Positions 1 through 9,169 of a stretch of DNA of 21,506 nucleotides are shown piece by piece; the stretch's first letter is position 1; the number at the start of each line of letters is the position of its first letter. The stretch spans positions 16,387-37,892 of the forward strand of contig FN648824.1 in the NCBI GenBank assembly GCA_000310025.1. Direction: 5' to 3'. The position numbers were made by a program, and so were the translations under genes. This stretch comes from Ectocarpus siliculosus (lineage: Eukaryota; Sar; Phaeophyceae; Ectocarpales; Ectocarpaceae). The notes under the pieces were generated by a model. It was not told where the DNA came from. It ran no database searches and saw only the letters and a program-made list of their open reading frames with translations.

Positions 1-1130
1 GGTGCTTCCACTCATTGGCGCGTCCCGTGCTAATACGTGTTTTCATGCTTTTCTTCGATGCGTTGGATACGGTAAACTCCACTTGCCAACAGCGCGGGTG
101 CTTCCACTCATTGGCGCGTCCCTCGCTGAAACTGACAACACATATGCAGCACGGGTGCTTCCACTCATTGGCGCGTCCCGTACTGATATTTATACGCAGC
201 GCGGGTGCTTCCACTCATTGGCGCGTCCCTTGCTGAAACTGACAACGCATATGCAGCACGGGTGCTTCCACTCATTGGCGCGTCCCGTACTGATACTTAT
301 ACGCAGCGCGGGTGCTTCCACTCATTGGCGCGTCCCTCGCTGAAACTGACAACGCATATGCAGCACGGGTGCTTCCACTCATTGGCGCGTCCCGTACTGA
401 TACTTATACGCAGCGCGGGTGCTTCCACTCATTGGCGCGTCCCTTGCTGAAACTGACAACGCATATGCAGCACGTACTGATACTTATACGCAGCGCGGGT
501 GCTTCCACTCATTGGCGCGTCCCTTGCTGAAACTGACAACGCATATGCAGCACGGGTGCTTCCACTCATTGGCGCGTCCCGTACTGATACGTGTACGAAT
601 TCGTTTTCGATGCGTGGAAATCGGTTAATTCTACTCGCCAACAGCACGGGTGCGTCCACTCCTTGGCGCGGCCCGTGCTGATACGTGTACGGCTTTTTTT
701 TTTTCTTTCTTGTTGAGATCGGTTAACTCTACTCGCCAACAGCACGAGTGCTTCCACTCGTTGGCGCGTCCCATGCTGAGGCTGACATCACATATGCAGC
801 ACGGGTGCTTCCACTCATTGGCGCGTCCCGTACTGATGCGTGATTTGTGGTATTTTTCTACCGCTGCGTTGAATTCGGTTAACTCTATTCGCCAACAGCG
901 CGGATGCTTCCATTCGTTGGCACGTCCCGTGCTGAGGCTGCCAGCACACATGCAACGCCATGCGGTCAGCTCTACTCGCCAACAGCGCGGGTGCTTCCAC
1001 TTATTGGCGCGTCCCGCGCTGATACATGTATAACTTCGTGTTTCGGTACGTTGAGATCGGTTAACTTCCACTCGCCAACAACATGGACGAGTACTTCCAC
1101 TATTGGCGCGTCCGTGCTGGTGCGTATCCG
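1..1130 (-). repeat. Minisatellite of Y-L (about 53-bp monomer, 107-bp higher-order unit)
   Basis: A conserved 27-bp block (GGGTGCTTCC ... GGCGCGTCCC) recurs through this stretch, separated by a few recurring spacer types. One short spacer carries TGAAACTGACAAC and CATATG, another carries TACTGATACTTATACGC, and a long one carries GGTTAACTCTACTCGCCAAC. The two short types alternate from about 205 to 500, giving a 107-bp higher-order period. The same blocks appear inverted at 10318-12062. The many overlapping open frames here are repeat translations, not genes. Confidence 0.9.
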
Positions 1131-2252
1131 TCTTTTTTTTTTTTTTTTTTCTTTTTTTTTTTCATTGAGATCACTTCCGCATAGACAATCCTACGGCAGG
1201 TTGACGAGTTCTGGCATGCATCAATTGCTGTCCGGGCGTTTTTGGAACGGTCGCTTAATCGTCGTTGGATGTGACGTATTGTTATAGAACGTTTGTGTCA
1301 CGGCATGTGCGCGCACGACTTGATGCCCCTCGAGACCTTGGTACACCTAGATTGACCTTTGAATGACGGCCTTCGCGGGTTCGAACGTCGCGGTAATTTT
1401 CTTCTCGCCCCTTTTTTTTTTCATCTTCTTTTTCCTCATGCATACAGCACGTAGTTCGCTGTCTCGTTTTTTTTTCTCGTCTTCTTTGTTTTTCAGTATT
1501 TTCTTTGAGTCTTTCTCTCGCATGCATGTGGTTTTTGCTTTTATCCGTTCCCGTGAGTGCTGTTGAATGCACTTTCCGATTACGTATGCGGCCGCTTTGT
1601 ATACCGTGGGACTTGTCAATACCATCAGTGGGGACTTGTCAATACCATCCGTTGAGGCGATTGCTCACGTGAGTGAGCATATTATCGTGGGTTCCTTCAG
1701 CTATATGCCCCTCTGTGCGTGGCACCGATAAGGTTGTACCGGCAAGTAGTCCCAAGCCGGGGAAAACAGAAAAAACAAGGCACCTGCCTCATGTGCATAC
1801 TCTTGACATGCCCTACTGCCGCGGGTCGATTGGTTAGGTCCGAAGCCGCAAGATTCCTCCGCCCCGTGCAGTACAATGGCTGCTATCGTGGCACGTACAG
1901 CAACCGCGACAAGTCAGCGTGCGACCATACAACAGGCCCCGCGCTTTCTTTTTTCCGTTGAATTTTTTTCTTCAGCGAGAGTACGTCTCGATTGGGATGA
2001 ACCGCATCCCATGTTTGGGGAGGTACCTATCTGAGCGGCGTGGCGAGCGAGACTGCGGTGGCTTGCCGTCGCTTATCTTACTGCACCCTCCCCCCTCGTG
2101 CTAAATGCACGCAGCGGTGAGGTCACAAGAGTAGCGGGACGCGAATAGGAACACGGCCGACACGATGGATGTTGGACACGCGTACACACCTTTATATGGA
2201 GAGTCGCGTGCTGGTCGCTTCCCCAATGCTTGCGCCGTGTCCCGTCCCGCCC
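1131..2252 (-). other. Y-L leader (no convincing gene)
   Basis: This is the counterpart of 9170-10317 in Y-R, read on the minus strand. It holds T-rich tracts near 1130-1165 and 1405-1520, the duplicated GGGACTTGTCAATACCATC at about 1608-1650, and the reverse complement of the TATA-like CATATAAAGG near 2190-2200. Several lysine-rich or low-complexity frames occur on both strands. None has a recognisable domain and I do not call any as a gene. Confidence 0.6.
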
Positions 2253-2515
2253 TTTTCTAAACTGCCGCCGCTACTGCGTAAGGCGGCTGCTGCTGTCCTT
2301 CCGTTGCCTCACGCGCTCTGTAGCTGTCACACGTTACCCGACTTCGCTACAGCCCCTGCGTGGACTCGATCACGGAATGACACCCCCAACTATAGAGTAA
2401 TAATTCCAAACGCCGTGACCCTGGGTTTCCGGTAGAAAATGAAGCCAAATTCTAATTCGACTGTTACAAAATAAACACCAGTTTATTCTATCTGCTTCGA
2501 CGAACAAACCTTCCT
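2253..2515 (-). repeat. A terminal repeat of Y-L
   Basis: This is the reverse complement of the 263-bp A repeat seen at 8907-9169 and 14832-15094, with about seven substitutions. It begins with AGGAAGGTTTG on the minus strand and ends with TTTAGAAAA. It contains an AATAAA hexamer about 30 bp from its outer end, as the other A copies do. Confidence 0.88.
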
Positions 2516-2582
2516 GTACATGATTCGTACCCCTATAACCGAAACGCCCTTGTTGTCCTTGAAGCACACCGGTGGCCACTTT

Positions 2583-3973
2583 GCTCAGGGCTGTGGACAC
2601 CCTGTGGAGGGTTTCACCCTGTACCTGACCCTGTGGGTACCCTGTCGAGGTAAAAAATATTGCCAGGGTCACTGGGTCAACAATGACAGGGTTAGGGTAC
2701 CCACAGGGTCGACGAAGAAACACACCCTGCGGGTCTGGAAAGTTCGACAGGGTCATTTCGCGAACCTTGCCAGGGTCACGTCATCCGCAGGGTCACCAAA
2801 ACCCGACCTTGGGGATATCGTATGGTCCACAGGGTTACAAGTTATCGCCATGACAGGGTGCCGATACCCGCAGAGTCGGTAAAGGAACACACAATGTGGG
2901 GTTTGAAAGTTCTACAGGGTCATTCGGTTCACCTTGCCAGGGTTACCTCATCCGCAGCGTCACGAAAACCTGAACTTGGGGGTATCGTGTGGTCCGCAGG
3001 GTACCATGTGCTCACCATGACAGGGTTTCGGTACCCTCAGGGTCGGCGACGTAGAACAGTATGTGGGGGTTGAAAATTCTACAGGGTCATTCGGTGAAGC
3101 TTGCCGGGGTGGGGTCATCCGCAGGGTCATGAAAACCCGACCTTGGGGATATCGTATAGTCCACAGGGTGCCACGTGCTCACCATGACAGGGTTTCGGTA
3201 CCCACAGGGTCGGCGAAGGAATACACCCTGCGGGGCTTGAAAGTTCTACAGGGTCATTCGATGAACCTCGCCAGGGGGGCGTCATCCGCAGCGTCACGAA
3301 AGTTAAACTTTGGTGATATCGTGTGGTCCCCAGGGTTACAAGCTCTGGCCACGACAGGGTGCCGATACCCACAGGGTCGGTAAAGAAACACACCATGCGG
3401 GGCTTGAAAGTTCTACAGGGTCATTCTGTGAGCCTTGCCAGGGTCACGTCATCCGCAGGGTCACCAAAACCCGACCTTGGGGATATCGTGTGGTCCACAG
3501 GGTTACAAGTCATCGCCATGGCAGGGTGCCGATACCCGCAGGGTCGGTAAAGGAACGGTTTGAAAGTTCTACAGGGTCATTCGGTTCACCTTGCCAGGGT
3601 TACCTCATCCGCAGCGTCACGAAAACCTGAACTTGGGGGTATCGTGTGGTCCGCAGGGTACCATGTGCTCACCATGACAGGGTTTCGGTACCCACAGGGT
3701 CGGCGACGTAGTACAGTATTTGGGGGTTGAAAATTCTACAGGGTCATCCGGTGAACCTTGCCAGGGTGGGGTCATCCGTAGGGTCACGAAAACCCGACCT
3801 TGGGGATATCGTATAGTCCACAGGGTGCCACGTGCTCACCATGACAGGGTGCCGATCTCCACAGGGTCGGTGAAGCAACACACCATGCGGGGCTTGAAAG
3901 TTCCACAGGGTTATTCTGTGAACCTTGCCAGTGTTACTTTATCCACAGGGTCACGTAATTAAAACCTTGGGGA
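2583..3973 (+). repeat. 167-bp satellite, left part
   Basis: Successive copies of the phase mark TTCTACAGGGTCATTC begin their ACAGGG at 2747, 2914, 3081, 3248, 3415, 3571, 3738 and 3905. The spacing is therefore 167 bp, with one unit shortened to 156. Each monomer is itself built from several CAGGGT motifs, so it probably grew from a shorter repeat. From 2583 to about 2652 the motif appears reversed as ACCCTGT, an orientation switch at the array edge. The monomer is cut at CCTTGGGGA by the 5' LTR and continues after the 3' LTR at 15942. Long open frames inside are repeat translations. Confidence 0.9.
3969..3973. other. Target-site duplication, left (GGGGA)
   Basis: The five bases before the 5' LTR are GGGGA, repeated directly after the 3' LTR. 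Five bp is the usual duplication size for copia integrases. The duplicated bases lie inside the satellite motif CTTGGGGATA. Confidence 0.9.
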
Positions 3974-4385
3974 TGTTGAAATACAGCGCATCACTGCTGT
4001 AGGATGTGTGTAGTAGAATAGATGCAGCTGTATGATTGCTGTATGCAATGATACGTACATGCGGTGTGATATGTGATGTTTGGTAAAATGTAACATGTAT
4101 GACGGGTTCTAGCGAGGAACTCACGAATGAATTGATGGTTGAGCAGAGGATTGTAATTGTAGCGAGATCACGAGGTGTTGCGAGCCCCACCGGGTTCACT
4201 CCCCAACTATCCCTCAACATCTCACCTCTGCAACTGAGCTAGGCTCCGGTGCCACCGGCAGGCAATAATGAAAGTCCCATTGAGGCAACAATGATACCAA
4301 CTTCAATCTCGACGACTACACACAGGCTTAACCGCCTGCAGACACGACCCTTGGGTACAGGGCACCTCGACTACACATTTCTACA
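3974..4385 (+). repeat. 5' LTR (412 bp)
   Basis: It starts TGTTGAAATACAG and ends CATTTCTACA. It is the same as 15530-15941 except for one T/C difference (ATGTGATGTTT here, ATGTGACGTTT there). The end is fixed by the point where the two copies diverge: the pol-bearing interior starts here and satellite starts after the other copy. An open frame crosses into the interior from inside the LTR, but the LTR part is not expected to be coding. Confidence 0.93.
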
Positions 4386-4397
4386 TGGTATGGGCAC
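4386..4397 (+). promoter_or_regulatory. Primer-binding site candidate
   Basis: TGGTATGGGCAC directly abuts the 5' LTR. Its first six bases match the classical copia primer site TGGTATCAGAGC, which is complementary to the 3' end of initiator methionine tRNA. The remaining bases differ, so the exact primer tRNA is uncertain. Confidence 0.6.
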
Positions 4398-5805
4398 ACG
4401 ACATGCATCAACAGGACGAGGAGGGCCGATAACAGAAGAAACACAAGGAGCGAGACAGGCTAACCCTGTTCGTCACCAAGTCCAAGACAGGGATGGTACT
4501 TGGACTTTCAACCCAAGAATGTACAACGGCGATCATCGGACTATCAACAGAGCTGCAACAGCTCATGAGGAGACGAGGGGGTCTACTCACAACCGGAATG
4601 TCCGAACCACGTCACAACCAACTGAAGAGACAGTGGTTGAAGGTTATAATGGGAACCTTGGATACCCATGCGTCAGCCGCATGGAGATGGCAGCACAACG
4701 AGCTGCTTATGTGGAATTCGATCAAGGAAAATTTAATTTACTGGTGGATAGTGGAGCATCGGGCCACTACTTGGACAGCGACCTGTTACCGGATCTGGAA
4801 AACATATTGGATGACTTCACGTACATCACTACGCCAACGAAGATCATTGGTGCTGGAGGAATTGAGCTTGAAGGGATCAGTGAAGGCATCATCAACGTTT
4901 TCGCCAAGGATGGCGAAGGAAACGACAGGAGAGTGCGGTTCAAGTGCACAGTGGTTCCAGGGCTAGGGCGGCACCTGTTCTCTACTGGAACAGCTCAGAA
5001 GAAAGGTGCGAATACGATAATGTCAGATCAACCTCGAATCGAGTTGCAGACTACTTCGAGAGATGAATCAAGAATCGCCCTGGTGTTACGAGAAGTGGGG
5101 ACGCTGTACTTCCTGGATGTGCGACTTGACACAAGCCAGCGTGAACGAAGACAGAGGATCCACGAGGAAAATATGAACACGTACGAGAAAGCATACATTG
5201 CTGTCCCACGCGCGGAGCCATACAATCTTTGGCATCGGCGTTTGGCGCATTGCCACAAGGGCATCATTGAGGCAGCAGCGCGCATTAAAGAAACTGGAGT
5301 TAAGCTCACGGACAACTTGGACCCGTGCGAGACCTGCAAACTTCAGAAGAGCACCCAAAGGAAGCACCCCAAAACGGCACAGCACACTGCTGTTCAACCA
5401 TGTCAACGGGTGTACACGGATCTGCTGGGACCAATTTCGCCACCTGCAAAGGGCGGATTCAACTATGTCAGCAAATTCACGGATGAATATTCCAGAATGA
5501 ATGTCGTGTACCTGATAAGGACCAAGGACGAAGCCATCGACACACTGGAACGATTTATTGACGACATCGTCATACCGAATGGTTTTCGACTGGAGCAGCT
5601 TCGGAGTGACTGTGGAGGAGAGTACACAGCTGAGTACTACAAGAAGTTCTGCAAAACAATTGGAATCGTCCAAGAATTTACGGCACCGGCAACACCGCAA
5701 CAAAATGGGATAAGCGAGCGTGCTGGACGGACGCTCATGAACATCGTTCGATGTTTAATGCATGGCGGACAACTACCGGAGTATCTATGGGGCGAGTTGT
5801 GCTGA
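4390..5805 (+). CDS. pol: Copia pol, first part: protease, GAG-pre-integrase, integrase core
   Basis: The frame is open from inside the LTR; the first ATG in the interior is at 4390. About 119 residues with no capsid domain or zinc knuckle precede the aspartic protease motif LLVDSGASGHYL (catalytic Asp codon at 4747). Next comes the zinc-binding GAG-pre-integrase region (LWHRRLAHCHKG ... CETCK, about 5227-5343). The integrase triad follows: Asp in TDLLGP (5419), Asp in RSDCGGEY (5608) and Glu in NGISERAGR (5716). The frame ends at an in-frame TGA (5803-5805) shortly after the triad, inside conserved integrase sequence (LWGELC, stop, TAVHITNRLPH). Gag is absent, which is unusual for copia. The TGA may be a disabling mutation or, less likely, a read-through site. 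Confidence 0.9.
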   Translation: MGTRHASTGRGGPITEETQGARQANPVRHQVQDRDGTWTFNPRMYNGDHRTINRAATAHEETRGSTHNRNVRTTSQPTEETVVEGYNGNLGYPCVSRMEMAAQRAAYVEFDQGKFNLLVDSGASGHYLDSDLLPDLENILDDFTYITTPTKIIGAGGIELEGISEGIINVFAKDGEGNDRRVRFKCTVVPGLGRHLFSTGTAQKKGANTIMSDQPRIELQTTSRDESRIALVLREVGTLYFLDVRLDTSQRERRQRIHEENMNTYEKAYIAVPRAEPYNLWHRRLAHCHKGIIEAAARIKETGVKLTDNLDPCETCKLQKSTQRKHPKTAQHTAVQPCQRVYTDLLGPISPPAKGGFNYVSKFTDEYSRMNVVYLIRTKDEAIDTLERFIDDIVIPNGFRLEQLRSDCGGEYTAEYYKKFCKTIGIVQEFTAPATPQQNGISERAGRTLMNIVRCLMHGGQLPEYLWGELC

Positions 5806-8043
5806 ACGGCGGTACACATCACGAATCGCCTGCCGCATGTGCATCTGAACAACGAGACGTCTTACTACCGGATGTTTGGAAAACAAGCTTCGTTACGACA
5901 TCTACGGGTTATCGGATCGTCAGCGTTCGTACACGTCGAAACGTACAAGACTAAGCTTGCAAATCGAGCTTGGCCCGGAATACTGGTTGGGTACAGCCCC
6001 AACAGCAACGCTTATCGGATTTATAATCCGCATACCAAGCGCATCGTTCCATCGAGAAACGTGACTTTCATCGAACCAATGGACGCGGCCATGCCGCCGG
6101 TCATACCTATACCGACCATTGAGGAACTACGCGACTACGAACCGGAAAACGAATTATCGGTTTCCGCGGATGTCGACATACCCGGAAACGAGGGGGAAGT
6201 GAAAGATAATTCGAAATATGAGGAGGACTACTACGAGGAAGAAGGACAACAAGACCAAGAACAAGAACAAGGAATTATACCTCGCATGCACTTGCGAAGC
6301 AGCGGAAGGAATACGGATATTCAACAATCAACAAACAACAAACGGCAGCAAGCGGAGCTACGGAGGCTATCGCCATGGAATAAACTAGCGACTTTTGTCG
6401 ACCAAGACCAAGAACAAGGCCAAGATATAAGAATCAAGAATCCATCAGCCGGAGAACCTGTCCGGCCGCCAGCATCTATACCTGTACCCACTACATATCA
6501 AGAAGCCATGAGGTCTGTGGATGCCAATCAATGGAAAGCAGCTATGGACAAGGAGATGAGAAGCCTGAAAGATCATGATGTGGCGGATCTAGTTCCAATT
6601 CAGAGTCTACCTCCTGGAGCTAAACCCATAGGATCGAGATGGTTATACAAGATGAAAGCAACCGGAGTTATGAAGGCAAGACTTATCGTCCAAGGCTGGG
6701 GACAACGGCATGGAATCGACTGTGGAGGAACCTACGCACCTGTGAGTAGATTTAGCTCACAGCTGGTCTTAATGGCAATTGCAGCGGAAAGAGGATACGT
6801 TGTGGAAACGATGGACGTGGTGACTGCATTTCTCCAGAGCAAAGTGGAAGAAGAAGTAGATGTTCATCAAGCTAAAGGTTACGAAATACTGGATGAAGTG
6901 ACGGGACTACCGCTGGTGATGAAGCTCAAGAAAAGCTTATACGGATTGAAGCAGAGCCCTCGGAACTTCGGCAACGCATTTGCCAAAGGAATAAAAGAAA
7001 TCGGGTTTACTGCTCTACTGAGCGACCCGTGCGTATATGTGTACGGTGCTGGACCGACATATGCGATACTATGTGTGTACGTGGACGACTGCACACTAGC
7101 TGGAAAGACACCGAGCGTGGTTCAAGATTTGAAGAAACAACTATCGGACAAATTCAAGATGACGGACGGAGGACCAGCGGAACTACTACTAGGGATGGAG
7201 ATTTCTCAGAGCGACGGAGAAATCGCAGTGAGCCAACACAAATATGTGATGCACATACTGCACAAGTATCAAATGAAGGACTGCAAATCAGCGGCGACTC
7301 CAGGATGCGGGCCAGAAATTGAACAAGAGCCGGAGAATGCTATATATCTAAGTGACGAGGACAAGAAACTCTACCAGGGAATAGTCGGAAGTCTCCTCTT
7401 CTTGACTAACACGACGAGATGGGAGATTGGATATGCCGTCATGATCCTGTGCAGAGGGATGAACAAGCCTACCAATCAACATATGGTCGGAGCAAAGAGA
7501 GTGCTGCGATACCTTCGAGGATTCCCGGATATGCCACTAAAGTTCGGGAGAGGGCAATGGAACCTGAAGTGCTACTGTGACGCGAACTTCGCTGGATCGG
7601 GCGAGAGACTTCAGAAGCGTTCTTCTACTGGATATATTTTCATACTTGCGGGAGGCGTCATCAGTGCAGCATCAACTCTGCAGAAGCTAACAGCACAATC
7701 AAGTGTACATGCGGAGATCATCGCGATGGCTACAGCAGCGAGGGAAGCAATTTATCTGCAAGGTGTACTATCGGAACTTGGATTTCCATGCGGCAACATC
7801 CCGCTTCATTCGGATTCAACGGGAGCGCTGAGCACAGCAGGAAACTCCATGTTTCGAGGCCGCAGCAAGTTCATCAGCACGAGATACTGGCTACTTCGCC
7901 AGAACGTCAACCAGGGAAACATTGTGCTAAAGTTCGTGAGGAGTGAGGAGCAGCTTGCGGACATATTGACCAAGCATCTGGAACGTGTCCAATTCGTCAA
8001 ACTGCGGACATTGGTTCAAGAACGTGGAGGATCTACGAAATAG
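5806..8043 (+). CDS. pol: Copia pol, second part: integrase C-terminus, reverse transcriptase, RNase H
   Basis: This is in the same frame as the upstream part and separated from it only by the TGA; the first ATG is at 5839. It starts with the integrase tail and an acidic, Glu/Gln-rich linker (about 6120-6480). The copia RT begins around 6490 (TTYQEAM, WKAAMDKEM) and has RLIVQGWGQRHGIDCGGTYA, the first catalytic Asp in TMDVVTAFLQ (codon 6814) and the YVDD box (7078-7089). RNase H has Asp in CYCDANFAG (7579), Glu in SVHAEII (7714) and Asp in LHSDSTGAL (7813). It ends with the copia-typical SEEQLADILTKHLE. No other stop or frameshift is seen, so the RT could still be intact if expressed from the internal ATG. 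Confidence 0.92.
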   Translation, partial: TAVHITNRLPHVHLNNETSYYRMFGKQASLRHLRVIGSSAFVHVETYKTKLANRAWPGILVGYSPNSNAYRIYNPHTKRIVPSRNVTFIEPMDAAMPPVIPIPTIEELRDYEPENELSVSADVDIPGNEGEVKDNSKYEEDYYEEEGQQDQEQEQGIIPRMHLRSSGRNTDIQQSTNNKRQQAELRRLSPWNKLATFVDQDQEQGQDIRIKNPSAGEPVRPPASIPVPTTYQEAMRSVDANQWKAAMDKEMRSLKDHDVADLVPIQSLPPGAKPIGSRWLYKMKATGVMKARLIVQGWGQRHGIDCGGTYAPVSRFSSQLVLMAIAAERGYVVETMDVVTAFLQSKVEEEVDVHQAKGYEILDEVTGLPLVMKLKKSLYGLKQSPRNFGNAFAKGIKEIGFTALLSDPCVYVYGAGPTYAILCVYVDDCTLAGKTPSVVQDLKKQLSDKFKMTDGGPAELLLGMEISQSDGEIAVSQHKYVMHILHKYQMKDCKSAATPGCGPEIEQEPENAIYLSDEDKKLYQGIVGSLLFLTNTTRWEIGYAVMILCRGMNKPTNQHMVGAKRVLRYLRGFPDMPLKFGRGQWNLKCYCDANFAGSGERLQKRSSTGYIFILAGGVISAASTLQKLTAQSSVHAEIIAMATAAREAIYLQGVLSELGFPCGNIPLHSDSTGALSTAGNSMFRGRSKFISTRYWLLRQNVNQGNIVLKFVRSEEQLADILTKHLERVQFVKLRTLVQERGGSTK

Positions 8044-8906
8044 GAGATTTCATAAGGCGGAGCAGCAAATGTGATAGTTTCAGATGTATAAGGACAACAC
8101 GGGAAGGCTGGTGCGACGACTACACACCAACCACTACCAAGAAAAACAAGACAGGACTACCTGGGACAACAACGACAAGAGGAAAGACATCACAAACAAG
8201 ACAGGACTACCTGGAAAACAACGACATACAAGACCGACAAGACCAAGGAGGTGTACTTCCTGGACGACAACAACAACAACAATAACAACAGCGTCATCAT
8301 CGAAGACGTCTGGAGACACAACAACGGCTTAATTGCTACACTGGAGAAGGAGACGGGACGAGAAGGAAAGTCATGACGTATGAAATAGTTATACCGAACA
8401 TCAGTAACGTAGAGAAGAGTGATTTTTGTGAAAATACAGTGAATCCCGGGCATGGACATCACAGACATGATGTTTGCTGCAGGGTCATTCTGTCTACATA
8501 GAAGAATGAACGGTTTTACGAATAGGTGTATGTGATACTTCGTATGAGGTGTGATTCTGGTAAGGTAAAAAAAAAATGGCCAGATGAAAGAGAAATGCTG
8601 TGATAGAGGTATGTGTTTACGTACGTGCTAAGAGCGTTGAGGTACAGTAGTATGCGACGAATGAAAGGTTTACTATGGTCATTCAACCGTAGTCAATGTA
8701 TTTCACTATTGTAGAAACAGTTAAACGCAGTTGTTTTTTAGTTGAGCAAACTTGGGGACGAAATTCTGATCTTTGTTCACTGAATGCGGGGAGAGAATAA
8801 GAAGATAAGGAGAAGAAAATAAGGACGATTATTTTTTGGAGCAGGATAGCAGCTGAACAGGCAGTTGTTGAAGCATGAGTAACGCGCGTACCGTTATACA
8901 AAGTAT
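8044..8906 (+). other. 3' untranslated region of the LTR element, left of nested Y-R
   Basis: This is noncoding sequence after pol. It contains a 50-bp direct duplication (ACAAGACAGGACTACCTGG at about 8146 and 8196) and an ACA/ACG-rich stretch that translates to poly-threonine. A lone CAGGGTCATTCTGT near 8481 recalls the flanking satellite. I see no gene. The element resumes at 15401 after the Y-R insertion. Confidence 0.65.
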
Positions 8907-9169
8907 AGGAAGGTTTGTTCGTCGAAGCAGATAGAATAAACTGGTGTTTATTTTGTAACAGTCGAATTAGAATTTGGCTTCATTTTCTACAGGAAACCCA
9001 GGGTCACGGTGTTTGGAATTATTAGTCTATAGTTGGGGGTGTCATTCCGTGATCGAGTCCACGCAGGGGCTGTAGCAAAGTCGGGTAACGTGTGACAGCT
9101 ACAGAGCGCGTGAAGCAACGGAAGGACAGCAGCAGCCGCCTAACGCAGTAGCGGCGGCAGTTTAGAAAA
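8907..9169 (+). repeat. A1 terminal repeat of Y-R (263 bp)
   Basis: It begins AGGAAGGTTTG and ends GGCAGTTTAGAAAA. I find no difference from A2 (14832-15094). It includes an AATAAA hexamer near 8934. After TTTAGAAAA the copies diverge, which fixes the inner end. The outer end is fixed by comparing the three left flanks (A1, A2 and Y-L). Confidence 0.92.

Larger units (their letters stand above)
1..2515 (-). mobile_element. Y-L: inverted, left-truncated copy of tyrosine-recombinase element Y
   Basis: This segment is the reverse complement of the first part of element Y at 8907-12060. Read from 2515 leftwards it has the A terminal repeat, the leader with a TATA-like site, the pyrimidine-rich tracts and the same minisatellite, all in the same order. 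It runs off the left window edge, so its coding part and B repeats are not visible. About seven substitutions separate its 263-bp A repeat from A1 of Y-R, while A1 and A2 of Y-R look identical, so Y-L is the older copy. The flank at 2516 does not resemble the Y-R flank, as expected for an element whose recombinase makes no target duplication. Confidence 0.85.

Noticed and set aside
1-1130. CRISPR-like pattern: a constant 27-bp block separated by short spacers
   Set aside because: The spacers recur as a few types in a higher-order pattern, differ in length, and the whole array is inside a eukaryotic element that is present twice. No cas-like gene is present.
2688-2705. Telomere-like GTTAGGGT
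   Set aside because: It occurs once as a variant of the satellite motif CAGGGT and is not in a telomeric run.
2520-3962. Series of 80-120 codon frames in the satellite with similar proteins
   Set aside because: They are translations of the 167-bp monomer; the period is not a multiple of three and frames break at each unit.
3974-4219. A shorter 246-bp LTR ending at TCAACA, which mirrors the TGTTGA start
   Set aside because: The two copies stay the same for another 166 bp to TTTCTACA, where a primer site follows on the left and a target duplication on the right.
4140-4246. tRNA-like A box (TAGCTCAGTTGCAGAG) and weak B box on the minus strand of the LTR
   Set aside because: The parts do not fold into acceptor, anticodon and T arms with normal spacing; it is probably chance within the LTR.
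4493-4966. 157-codon frame overlapping pol as a possible displaced gag
   Set aside because: It has no capsid or zinc-knuckle motif and runs across the protease in another frame; it is a shadow of pol.
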